Shown in pieces: positions 24,051-37,340 of a stretch of DNA of 64,000 bases. The first letter of the stretch is position 1. Every line of letters starts with the position of its first letter. The stretch lies in NCBI RefSeq assembly GCF_963169125.1, contig NC_084802.1, forward strand, positions 29,083,107 through 29,147,106, in the 5' to 3' direction. This stretch comes from Humulus lupulus (taxonomy: Eukaryota > Streptophyta > Magnoliopsida > Rosales > Cannabaceae). A model generated the notes under the pieces. It did no database searches and was not told the origin of the DNA. It was given only the letters and a program-made list of their open reading frames with translations. The position numbers and the translations under genes were made by a program.

Positions 24051-24507
24051 CGGATGCATGCTCCGATGGATACTGGCATCGATTTCATATAAACAACTTT
24101 ATATGAGGATCATTTAATATGCAATGTGTTAATCGACAAAATATGTATATGTAAAATTGATACGAAATGATTTACCTCCTGTAGCCTATCAAGAGTCCTT
24201 GAATCTTTTCATATATAATTCGATCTTCCTATCCTCGCTAGAGTACTCACATCAAGATCTTCCAAGACGTTCTCTACCCCTCAAGATGTGGGTGGGCACA
24301 TAGAGAACAAGAATAAAATTTGTGTATCAAAAGTATTCTCAACACATGAGACTCTTGATTATAGGCTAAAGAGAAAGGTTTATCTTTTGTGAGAAAAAGT
24401 TGATAACTTTTTCTGATGCTTCAAAAAACTTCTTTTCCTATTTTCTATCATATAGAATATATAGACATTATTATCATAATAATAATGATAAGATAATAAT
24501 GATCATT

Positions 24508-24509
<2 letters not shown>

Positions 24510-24562
<53 letters not shown>
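24510..24562. repeat. (AAT)n microsatellite
   Basis: About 53 bp of uninterrupted AAT repeats inside the copia-type LTR. Confidence 0.97.
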
Positions 24563-24564
<2 letters not shown>

Positions 24565-24673
24565 TGATAATTAAAGACAAAGTTTTACATTCCATTTTAA
24601 AAACTTTTCCAAAATGTTTTATTAATTAATTAAATAAAAGAAAAAACTAATAACTAATCACTATCAGTAGTGG

Positions 24674-24711
24674 TACACGCATAGGGCAGTCCAGGAAACC
24701 CTATGCGTGTA
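24674..24711. repeat. Perfect 13-bp inverted repeat with 12-nt loop
   Basis: TACACGCATAGGG at 24674-24686 pairs with CCCTATGCGTGTA at 24699-24711. It stands out from AT-rich surroundings and lies in the presumed R/U5 part of the LTR. Confidence 0.95.
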
Positions 24712-27700
24712 ACACTTTCCTAAAATAAAGGGATTTTTATTTTTTTCATACATATATATTTTAATTAATTAATAATTAGAGATTCAAATAAGGTATCAAA
24801 TTTTTAAGGAAAAGATAACAAGTTAAATTTCAAAATTCAAAATTTGAATTTTCATTATCATCTTATTATTAATTAAATAAATATAATAATCAAAATCAAT
24901 TTTGACTATCCATATTTATCCTTTCTTACTTAAATAAAATAATTGATTAAAATCAATTTATTTTATTTCTATACAATTTCAAAAATTGCATTAATGCAAT
25001 AATAAATTATGCAACTTCAATTATCACATAATTGTATATTTATCACGAAGAATAAATATTCTATCAAATAGCCCATTCACAGTTTGACCCTTGTATCAAC
25101 TCTTACCTTGAATAGTGTTGATAGAGCCGCCCCGGGAACATATGGACCAATAATTCCAACCTCCAATAAATAATAGATTATTAACCAAAACTCTTTCATT
25201 TAATAATCCTATTTATTAATCTCATGATTACTCCACTATAAATATGAGATTGCACTCTTGAGAATTAAAGGTATATATTTACTGAGTACTTTATTGTAAC
25301 CATAAAGTGTTCATTGATATAATAATTACATACAAATTAATCATCTATTGATGATTCATAATTAAGTTGGAATAAAATTACCATTTTACCCTTTTAATTA
25401 TAACTTGATTCCTAGTGTACCATTGACTTTACTAGTGATGGTTAATTCATAATCTGATTATGAATTTGATGTCAATAACCTTTTCAGTTCCAAAAGCCAA
25501 TCCAATAGGAAACCATCATTCAATCTATAAGAAGGTATAGATTCCATATCTGTTAAGCTATGTGACCCGCCATATACATCATTGAGTCCCCAAAACAATA
25601 GTTCTTAGCCTGATCATTCTGACAAATCGTAACGCATGAATCAAATGATCAAATGCCATATATAGGAGTTCATAGTAACTTCAGGATTAAGATCAGTTTG
25701 TATATGATCATCAGTTGGTTGATATGTTTTATAATACTACGAAACGGTATTTAGACAAATATTATCAAATCACATCTGGTCCAGTTCTACATACTCTCAG
25801 TATGCAAAGCACCTCCACTAAAGTGTCCTACTACACTAGTAACCCAAATCTAGGTCACATGCATTCATAATACTAGTGGACTGTACTAGCAGTAATTAAT
25901 CTAAAGATTCTGCAACTTTCTTTTATTACGAACTATATAAGTCCATTATCTCAATCTCGATCCTTTCATACCAATATGAGATTGAGACCACATAGATGAA
26001 CTTGGGAATTTTATGATATTCACTTAATATTATTAACAATAATATAGTACATAAGCTACATATACACAATAATTCAATTCATTTCATTAAAACCATTGTC
26101 AACTACTGTAACGCCCTAAACTCCAGGGACCGTTACGATGTGCCTTGTAAACAGTGCTAAACTCGCTAATCGAGTCATTTGGCCAAAATCGTGTAACTAA
26201 GTATGATTAGCGGTTTAGGGATTAAAAATTTTGGTTAAGATATAACGATTCATTAGAACGTTTATTGTATACATTGGGATCCCAAAAATATAATTTAAAG
26301 GTCTATTACAAGAAAATATTTACAACCAGCTGATCTAAGCAACAAAACAGGGTTTAACCCTAGTTCCTCTTCAAACCTCGGCCGTGGTGGTCGAGCAGCT
26401 GCATATGTACACATCATCACCTAAGCTCTCCAACTCACGGATGGTCCAGCTTTCTTTTGCTTTACCTGCACCACATAGCACCCGTGAGCCGAAGCCCAAC
26501 AAGAAAACTCAATATGCTCATGAACAGTCATATCATGACATCAAATCATAAGGCACACGCCTATCAAATATAGCCTTATTCAAGCAGGCAAATGAATTCA
26601 CGTAATGATGAATATACAACAACAACCGATGATCATAGTAATCATCCCAGGCTTTTGACCCCAAATAGAAGAGTGACAGTTGTAATAGTCACTAAGGTGG
26701 GTTTGTCCCCAATAGCCATGTGACGATAGGGTCACCGGGGCTTTATAGATAAGTGATCATTTCACTAGCTTAAACAAGATAGGTGTACGATGAACTAGTC
26801 ACCAAGATAACCTACTGCATGACCATAGAGTCACAACCATGGGATTCCGCTCCCTAGCCATATGACAAACAGTCACCTAGGCCTTTGGCCCTGACTCTGA
26901 GTAACTAGCCTAGACTAGTCAAGCGCTTATAATGTTCATCGACCTTAGGGTCGGTCCAGCATCAATGCTCCCAGAGTCATTCAAAGCTGATATCAATTAG
27001 ATCTAATCTTTTATCGGCCCTGCGTTCATGACGCTTATGCCGTTTCTGACTCTCAGGTCAGTAATACGCGACCAATGTCGTCCCTGACTAATGAGTACCA
27101 TACACAAGTAAGCAATGCTACCAAACATATATCATATGTCAAATATCCAAATACAGGGCATTCAACATGCTTACTTAACAATTGCTAGCATAATTAGGAT
27201 CATTCATAAACATAGAGGCTCAAGCTCTGAACAATCTCATATTCAATATTCATAGCATGCCCTAATCACATGTTTCTCGTGCAACACATGCATCACATTT
27301 AATCACCTGACATGCCTCAAAAATAACCATGCATGTCACATTTAAACATCCAACATGCATCCAAAATAACCATGCATGTCATATATACACAGGGTGCAGT
27401 TTTCTTACCTTTGGTCCAAGCACAGGTTACCAATAAACGAACCACAAGCACGATCCATACTCCAAGCCTCTAGTGATAACCTAGTCATAACCATGAACGG
27501 TGATCCAATGAGTTCAAGTTCTAAAAACAATCCCAGAACCAAAACCTAGCCTCCGAGACATCAAACCCCACCAATCCGGGTAGTAGGAATGATCCCGAGG
27601 CCTAAGGTTTGAGTTCCCAAGCTTAAAACATCATTTCGACCATAAATACCCTCAAGCGTGGCGACCCCAACTCACTAAGCCGCGACCCCCAGCCAAAACA

Positions 27701-28500
27701 AGAAAACCAGGGGCAAGTGCCACAGCGCCCTACACCTAGTGCCGCGGTCCTCAGAGCTCCCAAAGCACTCCACCTGCTTCATCGAGTTTGGGCCGCGGCG
27801 CCCAAGAACAGTACTACGTCCCAACCTCGGACCAGCCATTTTTCCCCGTTTTCAACCTTTTAAAACCTCCCAAAAACCTATCCAAACATCTCCAAACTCA
27901 AAAATCAAAGTTCCCAAACATCCCCAACATCCAAAACCAACAAAACCCAGCCTCAAATCTAACAAAAACTCATCAAAACACAAAGTTCAATTCAAGCTTA
28001 GAAAACTTTAAAAAAATTAAAACTTAAAACTTGAATTACCTCCGATTGAGTTGTTCCCAAATAAATCCTCCGGCTAATAAGCTTTTAATCTTCCCTAGGA
28101 TTGCTATGCCTCGATCCTCGCTTGAATCCGAGTCCTAGAACTCAAGTTACCTTCGAAAATGTGATCGGGAGACGAAAATGGAACTTTGAGGGAGAGAGAA
28201 CGTATATAACTTTCTTCTTATTTCTTAAAAGGTTACTTCAAGCTTAAGTAGCCTCAAACAAATCCTAACTCTCGAGGTCCCGAAAATATCCCCAGGGGAA
28301 AAATAGTCAAAACCTCCATAATTTCCCCCTGATCTTACTAACTCTCAATTTATCGCCAAATATCATATAGCCAAGAGCCAGGCTCTATCAGAATCTCATG
28401 CTCCCTAATACAATGTGCAAGTAAACAGTGACGAGTGAAGCTATCTTCAGTGACGAGTGTACATGCCCAGCATGTCTTCAGGAACCATAAACCTTGGCTC

Positions 28501-28512
28501 GCTCCGATACCA
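28501..28512 (-). promoter_or_regulatory. Primer binding site of element G
   Basis: The minus strand reads TGGTATCGGAGC, one mismatch to the tRNA-iMet complement, 3 nt from the LTR edge at 28516. Confidence 0.9.
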
Positions 28513-28515
28513 AGT

Positions 28516-31112
28516 TGTAACGCCCTAAACTCTAGGGACCGTTACGGTGTGCCTTGTAAACAGTGCTAAACTCACTAATCGAGTCATTTGGCCAAAATCG
28601 TGTAACTAAGTATGATTAGCGGTTTAGGGATTAAATTTTTTGGTTAAGAAATAACGTTTCATTAGAACGTTTACTGTATACATTGGGATTCCAAAAATAT
28701 AATTTAAAGGTCTATTGCAAAAAAATATTTACAACCATCCGATCTAAGCGGAAAAATAGGGTTTAACCGTAATTCCTCTCCAAACCTCGGCCGTGGTGGT
28801 CGAGCAGCTGCATATGTAAACATCATCACCTAAGCTCTCCAACTCAAGGATGGTCCAGCTTTCTTTTCCCTTTACCTGCACCACATAGCACCTGTGAGCC
28901 GAAGCCCAGCAAGAAAACTCAATATGCTCATGACCAATCATATCATGACATCAAATCATAAGGCACACACCTAGCAAATATAGCCCTATTCAAGCAGGAA
29001 AATGAATTCATGTAATGATGAATATACAACAACAACCGATGATCATAATAATCATCCCGGGCTTTTGGCCCCAAATAGAAGAGTGACAGTTGTAATAGTC
29101 ACTAAGGTGGGTTCCGTTCCCAATAGCCATGTGACGATAGGGTCACCGGGGCTTTTATAGATAAGTGATCATTTCACTAGCTTAAACAAGATAGGTGTTT
29201 GATGAACTAGTCACCAAGATAACCTACCGCATGACCATAGAGTCACAACCATGGGATTCCGCTCCCTAGCCATATGACAAATAGTCACCTAGGCCTTTGG
29301 CCCTGGCATTGAGTAACTAGCCTAGACTAGTCAAGCGCTTATAATGTTCATCGACCTTAGGGTCGGTCCAGCATCAATGCTCCCAGAGTCATTCAATACT
29401 GATATCAATTAGATCTAATCTTTTATCAGCCCTGCATTTAGGACGCTTATGCCGTTTCTAACTCTCAGGTCAGTAATACGCGACCAGTGCCGTCCCTGAC
29501 TAATCAGTACCATACACAAGTAAGCAATACTACCAAACATATATCATATGTCAAATATCCAAATACAGGGCATTCAACATGCTTACTTCAAAATTGCTAG
29601 CATAATTAGGATTATGCATAAACATAGAGGCTCAAGCTCTGAACAATCTCATATTCAATATTCATAGCATGCCCTAATCACATGTTTCTCGTGCAACACA
29701 TGCATCACATTTAATCACCTGACATGCCTCAACAATAACAATGCATGTCACATTTAAACATCCAACATGCATCCAGAATAACAATGCATGTCATATATAC
29801 ACAGGGTGCATTTTTCTTACCTTTGGTCCAAGCACAGGTTACCAATAAACGAACCACAAGCACGATCCTTACTCTAAGCCTCTAGTGATAACCTAGTCAC
29901 AACCATGAATGGTGATCCAATGAGTTCAAGTTCTAAACCCAATCCCGGAACCACAACCTAGCCTCCGAGACATCAAACCCCACCAATCCGGGTAGTAGGA
30001 ATGATCCCGAGGCCTAAGGTTTTAGTTCCCAAACTTAAAACATCATTTCGGCCATAAATACCCTCAAGCGCCGCGACCCCAACTCACTGAGACGCGGCCC
30101 CCAGCCAAAACAAGAAAACCAGGGGCAAGCGCCGTGGTGCCCTACACCTAGTGCCGCGGCCCCCAGAGCTCCCAAAGCACTCCACCTACTTCATTGAGCT
30201 TGGGCCGCAGCCCAACCTCGGACCAGCCATTTTTCCCCATTTTCAACCTTTTAAAACGTCCCAAAAACCTATCCAAACATCTCCAAACTAAAAAATCAAA
30301 GTTCCCAAACATCTCCATCATCCAAAACCAACAAAACCCAAGCCTCAAATCTAACAAAAACTTATCAAAACACAAAGTCCAATTCAAGCTTAAAAAACTT
30401 TAAAAAACTTAAAACTTAAAAATTTAATTACCTCTGATTGAGTTGTTCCAAACTAAATCCTCTGGCTAATAAACTTCTAATCTTCCCTAGGATCACTATG
30501 CCTCGATCCTTGGTTGAATCTAAGTCCTAGAACTCAAGTTACCTTCGAAAATGCGATCGGGAGACGAAAATGGAACTTTGAGGGAGAGAGAACGTACAGA
30601 ACGTTCTTTTTATTCCTTAAAAGGTTACTTCAAGCTTAAGTAGCCTCAAACAAATCCTAACGCTCGGGGTCCCGTAAACATCCCCGAGGGCAAAATAGTC
30701 AAAACCTCTATAATTTCCCCCTGATCTTACTAACTCTCAATTTATCGCCAAATATTGATTCTCATTACCCAATAACCCGGTAATGCTCTAAATACCTCTT
30801 GACTCACTCTGAGTCAAGAACAAATCCCATTGTGACTTCCCACTAGCTTACCTCCTAGGATCGTCTCGTGCTGGGTAACCCTGGCGTAACCAAATAATAA
30901 TAAAGCACCCCACACACATATCACATATATGCCAAATATGCCCGAATTGGCCAAAATATGAAAATCACCCAATTACTCAAAAATGGGTTCACATGCATAT
31001 TTAATACACTTAAACATGCATATTATCATTTAATAACACAATAAATCAATTATGGCTCTCCCAGCCTCCTAATCAAGGTCCTAAACCTTATTAGGAAATT
31101 TGGGGCATTACA
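28516..31112 (-). mobile_element. 5' LTR of element G, complete, 2597 bp
   Basis: It starts TGTAACGCCC and ends GGGGCATTACA. It is the best complete LTR of the B-type family in the window. The acceptor-like site is near 28871-28880 and the donor-like site near 29815-29823 (minus strand). GC-rich motifs of the GCGCCGCGGC type lie near 30065-30210. Confidence 0.9.
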
Positions 31113-32272
31113 ACTACAATTTCTTTAAGGGAACTATTCCCAACAGTAATTTAATTAAGAATTTAGGGTGTTAATTTGAGATTTAGTAGGGTTGGTGGCA
31201 AATGACCTTGGTGCCCTTAAATGTTGCCTTATGGGTTAATTGTTGGTAGGGGTATATGGTCATTTGACCTATGCATTAGAACAAGGGGCACCTAACTAGG
31301 AAGCACACTTACACACTTTTTTCCCCTTTCCCTTGGTGCTCTCTTAGGGTGCTATGATGCTAAGGAAGGTCTTGAGCTTGAAGGAGATTTTTGGTGATTC
31401 AAGGAAGCTTGGAGGGATCTGAGGAGCAAGGGAAGGAGCTAGGAGTGGCCAAGGGTCTCTCTATTCAGCTGCACCTCGAAATTCAGAGGAGGTGAGCACT
31501 TAGATATCCTATTTTTTTCATTTCAATTGTTGTGTTCTTGTTGTAACGTCCCGCGTTTCGGGTACCATGAAACAACTAGGGTCGGGATTTTTTCCCCGAG
31601 TTAAGAATATTATTTTAAATAATATTATATTTGTTTGGAATTTATTTCCATGAGTTATTGCTAGCCAAATTATGAATTTTGTGTTTAAAAGTAAAGATAA
31701 GACTTTCGGTCTTGGATCGACACAAAAACCCTGATCGGGTAAAAATCTTGGAAAATAAAATGAAATACTATGACAAATATATTTTGGGCATAAAATACAT
31801 TCATAAAAATTAAAGTTTGGTAAAAAATAATAAACCTAAGATAAAATGGAAATTTTAGGGCATTTGGTGTTAAATGCTTAATTTTACCGAATTGGGGAAT
31901 TTTATTCCATGAATGGACCTTAGGTTAAATTTTACTGTGTGATTAATTAAATTAAATGTGAGAAACATTTAATTTAATTATTATGTGTTAGGTTTTATTT
32001 TTTTTCTTTAAAAAAATATAATAATAACTTTATTATGAGTGAAAAAGGTTATAGAAAGTCAATTTGGATTTTTCTTCTTATGAAATGTTTATTAACCTTT
32101 ATAAAAAATATATAATATAACTGCATAAATAGAAAAAGGTGGCCGGCCATGTGAGGTTTTAAATGGTGTGAACAAAATTAATTAAGTTTTAAATCTCATT
32201 TTAAATATTAGGGTTAATGGCAAGTGGATAGTAAAACACTCAAGTGCTTTAGGATATTTTAGAGTAGTTTAA

Positions 32273-32300
32273 CCCCCCCCCCCCCCCCCCCAAAAAAAAA
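32273..32300. repeat. C19-A9 homopolymer pair
   Basis: Nineteen C (32273-32291) directly followed by nine A (32292-32300). Confidence 0.97.
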
Positions 32301-34707
32301 TCAGACCCCCTCTCTCTCACAATCATTCTCATCTTTTTTGAAAATTCTCTCTCAAGTTTTCTCTCCATCTTCATCCTCAAGAACGCTAAGAAGGCTTGGA
32401 AGCCTAAGCTTTGGTCTAGGAAGGATTTCCTAAAGGTAGAGTTTCAAAAAACTTGACTTTGTAAAGTTTTTAACCATAGGTCTTTCAATAGCTAACTATC
32501 CATGTTGTTGGGGGGAGTTGGTTAAGGTATTGAAAGAGTTTTGAAGGACTCAAAGCTAGTAGGAACATCAAAACCAAGAGCAAGAACAACAAGAGGTAAA
32601 AAAATTACTTTTTATGGTTGTTATTGTATGGTTTTTATTTTAAGCATTATTTTGTATATTTAATGCTTAAGTTTCTTATTGGTGATGTAATAAGGCTATG
32701 GTAGTTTCTCTATAATTTTTATGATGCTTGTGTGTTGATTTTTGAAAATAGGGACCAAAATCCCTAAGGGTTTTGGTGAGAACCCTAAAACAAAATACAA
32801 GTTTTGAGCTGTGACTTCCAAGGAGTCAAGCATCCACTGTATATTGATTTTGTGAAATTTAATTGTACTGTGATATTTTTGAGATTGATTACATAAAATT
32901 GAGCATTTGAAACACTAAAAAATATTTAAAAATGAGTGAGTTATGCTATTTCAAAGTTTAGGTAAAAACTGTTTTTCCGCATTCTTAATTTCGGGACCAA
33001 GTTTGGACAGCCACTGTATAGGGCAAATGAAACCAGTTTTTTCTAAAATTTTGTGGACATAATCTTGGCATAACCTAGTATTCCATTGTAAATTTTGGTA
33101 AGAAAATACTGGACGGTTTGAAATTTATTAAGTGCCAAAGTTTAGAAAAATTAAGGACTTGAAAATAAGGTCATTTTTACTTCATTGTTAGAAAATAATT
33201 TCACCAATAAAAAATGCTCCTTTTGACCTAAGATTTTACAATGACCTAAATGCCATACCAAAAATGGAATTGGGAAATTTTAGTAACAATTGGGTAAGTA
33301 AATTTCAAGTTATGACCTAACAAAGTATGTAGTTAAAAATGTAAAAAATATGGTTTTTACACTTAGTGCAAAAATGAGATTTTGGAACTTAAGGTAAAAA
33401 GTAAAATTTTGCTTATTGCAAGATAAAAACTTGGTAAGTCTTGAAATCATATTTTGACCTAAAATACCACTTTGAGTTTAGTGAGAATTATTAAAAAAAA
33501 TTATTCTTTCTAAAAATAAAAGAATTAATTTATTAATAAGTTAATAAATTAAAAGAGGGTTTAAAACCCTATATTTTGAAAAAATAATAAAGAGAATTAT
33601 TTTTTTAGTAAGTAAACTTGATTAATTGACTTTGAAAAAATTAACTAGTCAAGATGAGAAATTTTTAACAGATTTCCTAATTAAGATAAATTAGGCTATT
33701 TTCTTAAAATGGTTTTTAGAGATTAAAACCTTAAGAAAAATAAAAGAAAAATTAAGAGTTTATTTCTTGAAAATTTATTAAGGAATTTAATTAGTATTTT
33801 CTGGATATAATACCGACTAAAATCTTCCATATATTTAATTGACTTGTAGAAAGTATGGGTTAATAGCGATACTTTTAAAGAATAAGATTTTAGTGGATTG
33901 TGGGAAAATACTATTGTGATACCCGAGCCTGGGTATCGAGACAATATGATAGGTCTCCCTGAGACTTAGGGTTTAGTCTCATATATTTTTGTATGAATTT
34001 CCTTAAAGGTTCAAAACCAAATAAGGATCATTAATCCTTACACATGATTTTTTTAAAATGACCAAACTGCCCAAAATAATAATAATGAATTATGAAGTGC
34101 CATAATTAATCCGAGTATACTGTATGGATGATTACAGTATTGGCTAAGCATAAATGGATTATACATTGGAGGGTGAAATCTTGTTGAGAGCAAATGACTC
34201 CAAGTAAGTAAACTTTTATTGTGTGTCTGCAACATGAAACGACTATTGTATTGCATGTTAGTATAGAGACACATGCACATATATACACTATCGTAGAAAG
34301 TTTCTTAGAGACGTTAGTTTAGTGGTTGTTGATTTAAAAAATATGAACCGTAGATATTTGTCATATCCTGGATGGCTAATGCCCGTCACACTGCTTGATT
34401 TTATTATGTCCGGTTCATTGCCGTGACGAGTGGCCAAGAGGTGAGGATTGCTGGTTTAAACCTAGGGGCGCCAAAATGAATGGGACCTAGGGGCCCTCAT
34501 GCTTACTTAATTAGTGAACGGTTGAAACCCGAGCAAGTGCTCTGATAAGTTATTCCCGGATAGTAGCTGTTAATATTGGCCATTTATTGAGAGTGCCTAG
34601 AGATACTAGGGGTTGCCAATTTTGAGTGAGGTTGCACACCCTAGGGGAAACTTCTCACCCGCACCACTGATTAACATAGAAGTCTCTGTAAACCCGTGTA
34701 ACTTCGA

Positions 34708-34826
34708 TTACACTCTTGGATAAGTAGTGATGCCCTAGGTAACTTGATGGTTACCCTTGTGAGGGATTTACTCTTGGATAAGTAGCGATGCCCTAGGTAA
34801 CACGATAGTTACCCTTGATGGGGATA
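34708..34826. repeat. 60-bp tandem duplication in element K
   Basis: Copies start at 34708 and 34768; both contain CTCTTGGATAAGTAG and GATGCCCTAGGTAAC, followed by a GTTACCCTTG block. Confidence 0.9.
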
Positions 34827-37340
34827 CTTATTGGCTAGATCTTAGTGTTGAGACTCGGTTCTCCCTTACAGATTAACATTTATGCTGGAGGGCGTGTTAT
34901 GCCCGAATTGTTGGAAGTTGTCGAGCATTGGTCTCGAATTATATTGTGATATATTATATCTGCTTGCTTTGGGATTTTCTGAGTGCAGGGATTCATTTGT
35001 TGATAAGAAATAGTTATGATATAATATATCTGCTTGTTCTGGGATTTTTCTGAGTACAGGAATTTATCTGTTTATAGGAAATAATTTGTCATTGGTTATC
35101 AGGCATGACCATAAGTTTTCTAGGACGCTTTTTCGTTCTTGAAATTGATTGCGTAGGGTCCAAATGGACCCGGAACCCTAATTTTTGTGAGCTATTGTTA
35201 TCTATGGACAGTAACTTGGTCAGTGACCACCTGTCTTCTCTGCATGCTTTTGTTTTAAAGTTGAACTTATTAAGTGTTTTCGCTTACCTAGTTGTTTCAT
35301 GTTGTAGGTAAGAACAAGGGCAAGGCAGAGCAGTGAGCGTTGGAGTCTACCTTGTGAATGTACATGTGGACCGACCTTTTGGGAAGCCGTTTTATTTTTG
35401 GAAATGTTGTGTTATTTTCATAAACTAGACCCACTCTACTCTTTATAAAATATGTTTCTATTAAATGTTAAGTATGGCCATACGACTTTTTTTATAAAAA
35501 AAAATTATGCGGGTTTTTGAGACATTTTGTTAAATAAAAATATTTATATTTCCACATTATCGAGTCTTAAAAATCTGGGTCGTTACACTTGAGCTTTAGG
35601 GAATTGAGTTTTGTTATAAGGATTTTGGGGATTTGATGTTGCTTAGGTCATAGAATGATGTTAGTAATTGGGTTTTAAACTTAGTTGAGGGTCTATTTGC
35701 TGCTGGAAGTCTTGATTTGTAGAGTGATTCTCCGATTTTGGGAGAGAAGCTTGAGTTTGAAACTCAAGAAGTGTAAATTGTGTTCTAATGTTGTTTTGAT
35801 AAGTTTGAATGAGTTTTTGCGGTATATTAACTTTGGTTTTCGGTTGTTAGGATTTTATGGGGCGTTTCGTGATTGTAAACTTGCTGGGAAGTCTGTCTGG
35901 GGTTGATTTCCTGGGTCTGGTATGTAGGGGAATCACATTTTTGGTTTTGGGGAAGAACTTGTTAGCTTCTGGGTAATTTTGGGTTTTTGGTGACTTAGCG
36001 CGGCCGTGCTAGTGTCCTTGAAATCAGGGATTTTGATTTTTCAATTTTTATTTTTAGGTTTCGGTGTTAGGGGTGTGACCGTGCTACGCTAGGGCATGAC
36101 TGTGCTGGGCTAGGGCACGACCGTGCCAGTACCCCAGAAAGCCTAAACTTTCTGCAGACACGACCGCATAAGGTGTCCAGAATTATGGTTTTTCTGGTTT
36201 TAGGATTAGGGCTCGGGGAGTTCGGGAATCTATTTGGTGGCCCACTTGGGGGCTCGGGGGACGTTTTTAAGGCCTCGACATCTGGGAATTGGAATTTTAA
36301 GAATAGGGTCTTGGTTGAGGCTCGGGATTCGAAGTTAATCCCTAATAAGAGTATGTTTATGTTGTGACTAGTTTATCGTGAGGCTCGGGATCAGGATCAT
36401 ACTTGAGGCTGTATCATCTATCGCGAGGAACTCGAGGTAAGAAAACTACACTCGGGTTGTGTTCAGGGCTTGAACCCCTATTAATAAATATGAGTATGGC
36501 TATGACTATATGTGAGAATATGGCTATATTTTCACTTGATAATATCCGGTAGGGCATGCTTGTATATGATGCATCTGACTGCGCGTTGTGCAATATATAT
36601 GTGATTTTATCTATTTTGAATGCCGCCTTAAGGGCGCCAGTGCCGATAGCAAGCTTATGGAATGCAACCCAGCCTAAGCGTGCCAGGGTCGGCTATAAGA
36701 CCAGAGGAATCGACCTAAGGGCGCCGAGCCTGAACGTTATACAAATAAACAGAAGTGTTGATTGAACTTAACTAACTGTATTGATTATTGAGATTGGTTT
36801 ATGTGTTTTATTTAGCAGATTTTTACTGTTAAGCTTATTGCTTATGTCTTATTTCTGATTGAACTTATCAATCTAAGTTTACTATTATATATATTGCTGC
36901 TCATTTGTATCTATTGATTTAAGTTTCTTGTTAAGCCCTTGCTCATGGGTGCTATGTGGTGCAGGTAAGGGCAAGGGTAAGCTGGACCAGCCATGAGTTA
37001 GAGAGCTTCGGGGGCGGTGTGTACTTATGCAGCCTATTCGACCGCCACGGCCAGGATAGCTTGGGAGGAACTAAGGTTGAACCCCGTTTTGCCACTTCGG
37101 ACGACTAATTTGTATTTTATCTGTCTTTTTTTTTTTTTTCAATTTGTAACCACTTTTTGGGATCTCGTGTATAAACTTAATATTTTTATTGAAAAGTAAT
37201 TACTTCGTTGACCAAAATTTTTAATACCTAACCTTGACTTAGTCTTTAGTTACGTATTTAAGTCCAAATGACTAGCTTAGCAAGTTAAGCACCATTTTAA
37301 AACACACAGTGTAACGGTCCTGGCTAACCACAACGTTACA

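Larger units (their letters stand above)
26107..31112 (-). mobile_element. Element G: B-type LTR retrotransposon reduced to two LTRs and a leader
   Basis: A 5006-bp unit with perfect target duplication ACTAC (26102-26106 and 31113-31117). It contains a 3' LTR (26107 to about 28367) and a 5' LTR (28516-31112, 2597 bp) separated by only ~148 bp ending in a PBS. The 3' LTR breaks off at CGCCAAATAT, where the other copy continues for about 380 bp more. All gag-pol and the start of the 3' LTR are therefore deleted. By eye the two LTRs differ at about one base in twenty over their first ~330 bp. Confidence 0.88.
24050..31145 (-). mobile_element. Copia-type solo LTR split by element G
   Basis: It is homologous to the LTR at 4402-6260 (same cap-to-U5 block with CTCAACACATGAG and the same TATA distance, near 24460). 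The right terminus CCCAACA is at 31145 with GTAAT following. The left terminus is not sharp; by alignment it lies between about 24030 and 24090. It is interrupted at 26106/31113 by element G. It contains an (AAT)n tract (24510-24562) and a 13-bp hairpin (24674-24711). There is no coding sequence. Confidence 0.68.
31542..35587 (+). mobile_element. Element K: 4046-bp solo LTR or non-coding element
   Basis: It starts TGTAACGTCCC and ends CTGGGTCGTTACA. The flanks CTTGT and CTTGA match at four of five bases. It carries a TATA-rich stretch near 32110-32130, a pyrimidine-rich leader, a C19/A9 tract (32273-32300), a donor-like AAGAGGTAAAA near 32594, a 60-bp tandem duplication and the acceptor-like TGTAGGTAAG near 35303. 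There is no PBS, gag or pol. It resembles the minus-strand element at 17059-20294 in termini and layout. Most of it is AT-rich without a gene. Confidence 0.72.
31146..37340 (+). mobile_element. Plus-strand B-type LTR, split by element K
   Basis: The right part (35588-37340) reads, in opposite orientation, the same landmarks as the other B-type LTRs: CTCGAGGTAAGAAAACT (about 36431-36447), GTGCAGGTAAGGGCAAGGG (about 36958-36976), the block around CGACCGCCACGGCC, and the terminus CAACGTTACA at 37340. The left part (31146-31541) is its U3/leader. The start was displaced by the copia-type LTR and is not identifiable. It interrupts the Tat element F, with TACCT (37341-37345) as the expected right target duplication. 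Short open frames at 35685-36765 look non-genic. Confidence 0.72.

Noticed and set aside
24052..24080. ATCGGA...TCCGAT inverted repeat as a transposon end
   Set aside because: Short, with no matching partner or target duplication. It lies at the uncertain left edge of the copia-type LTR.
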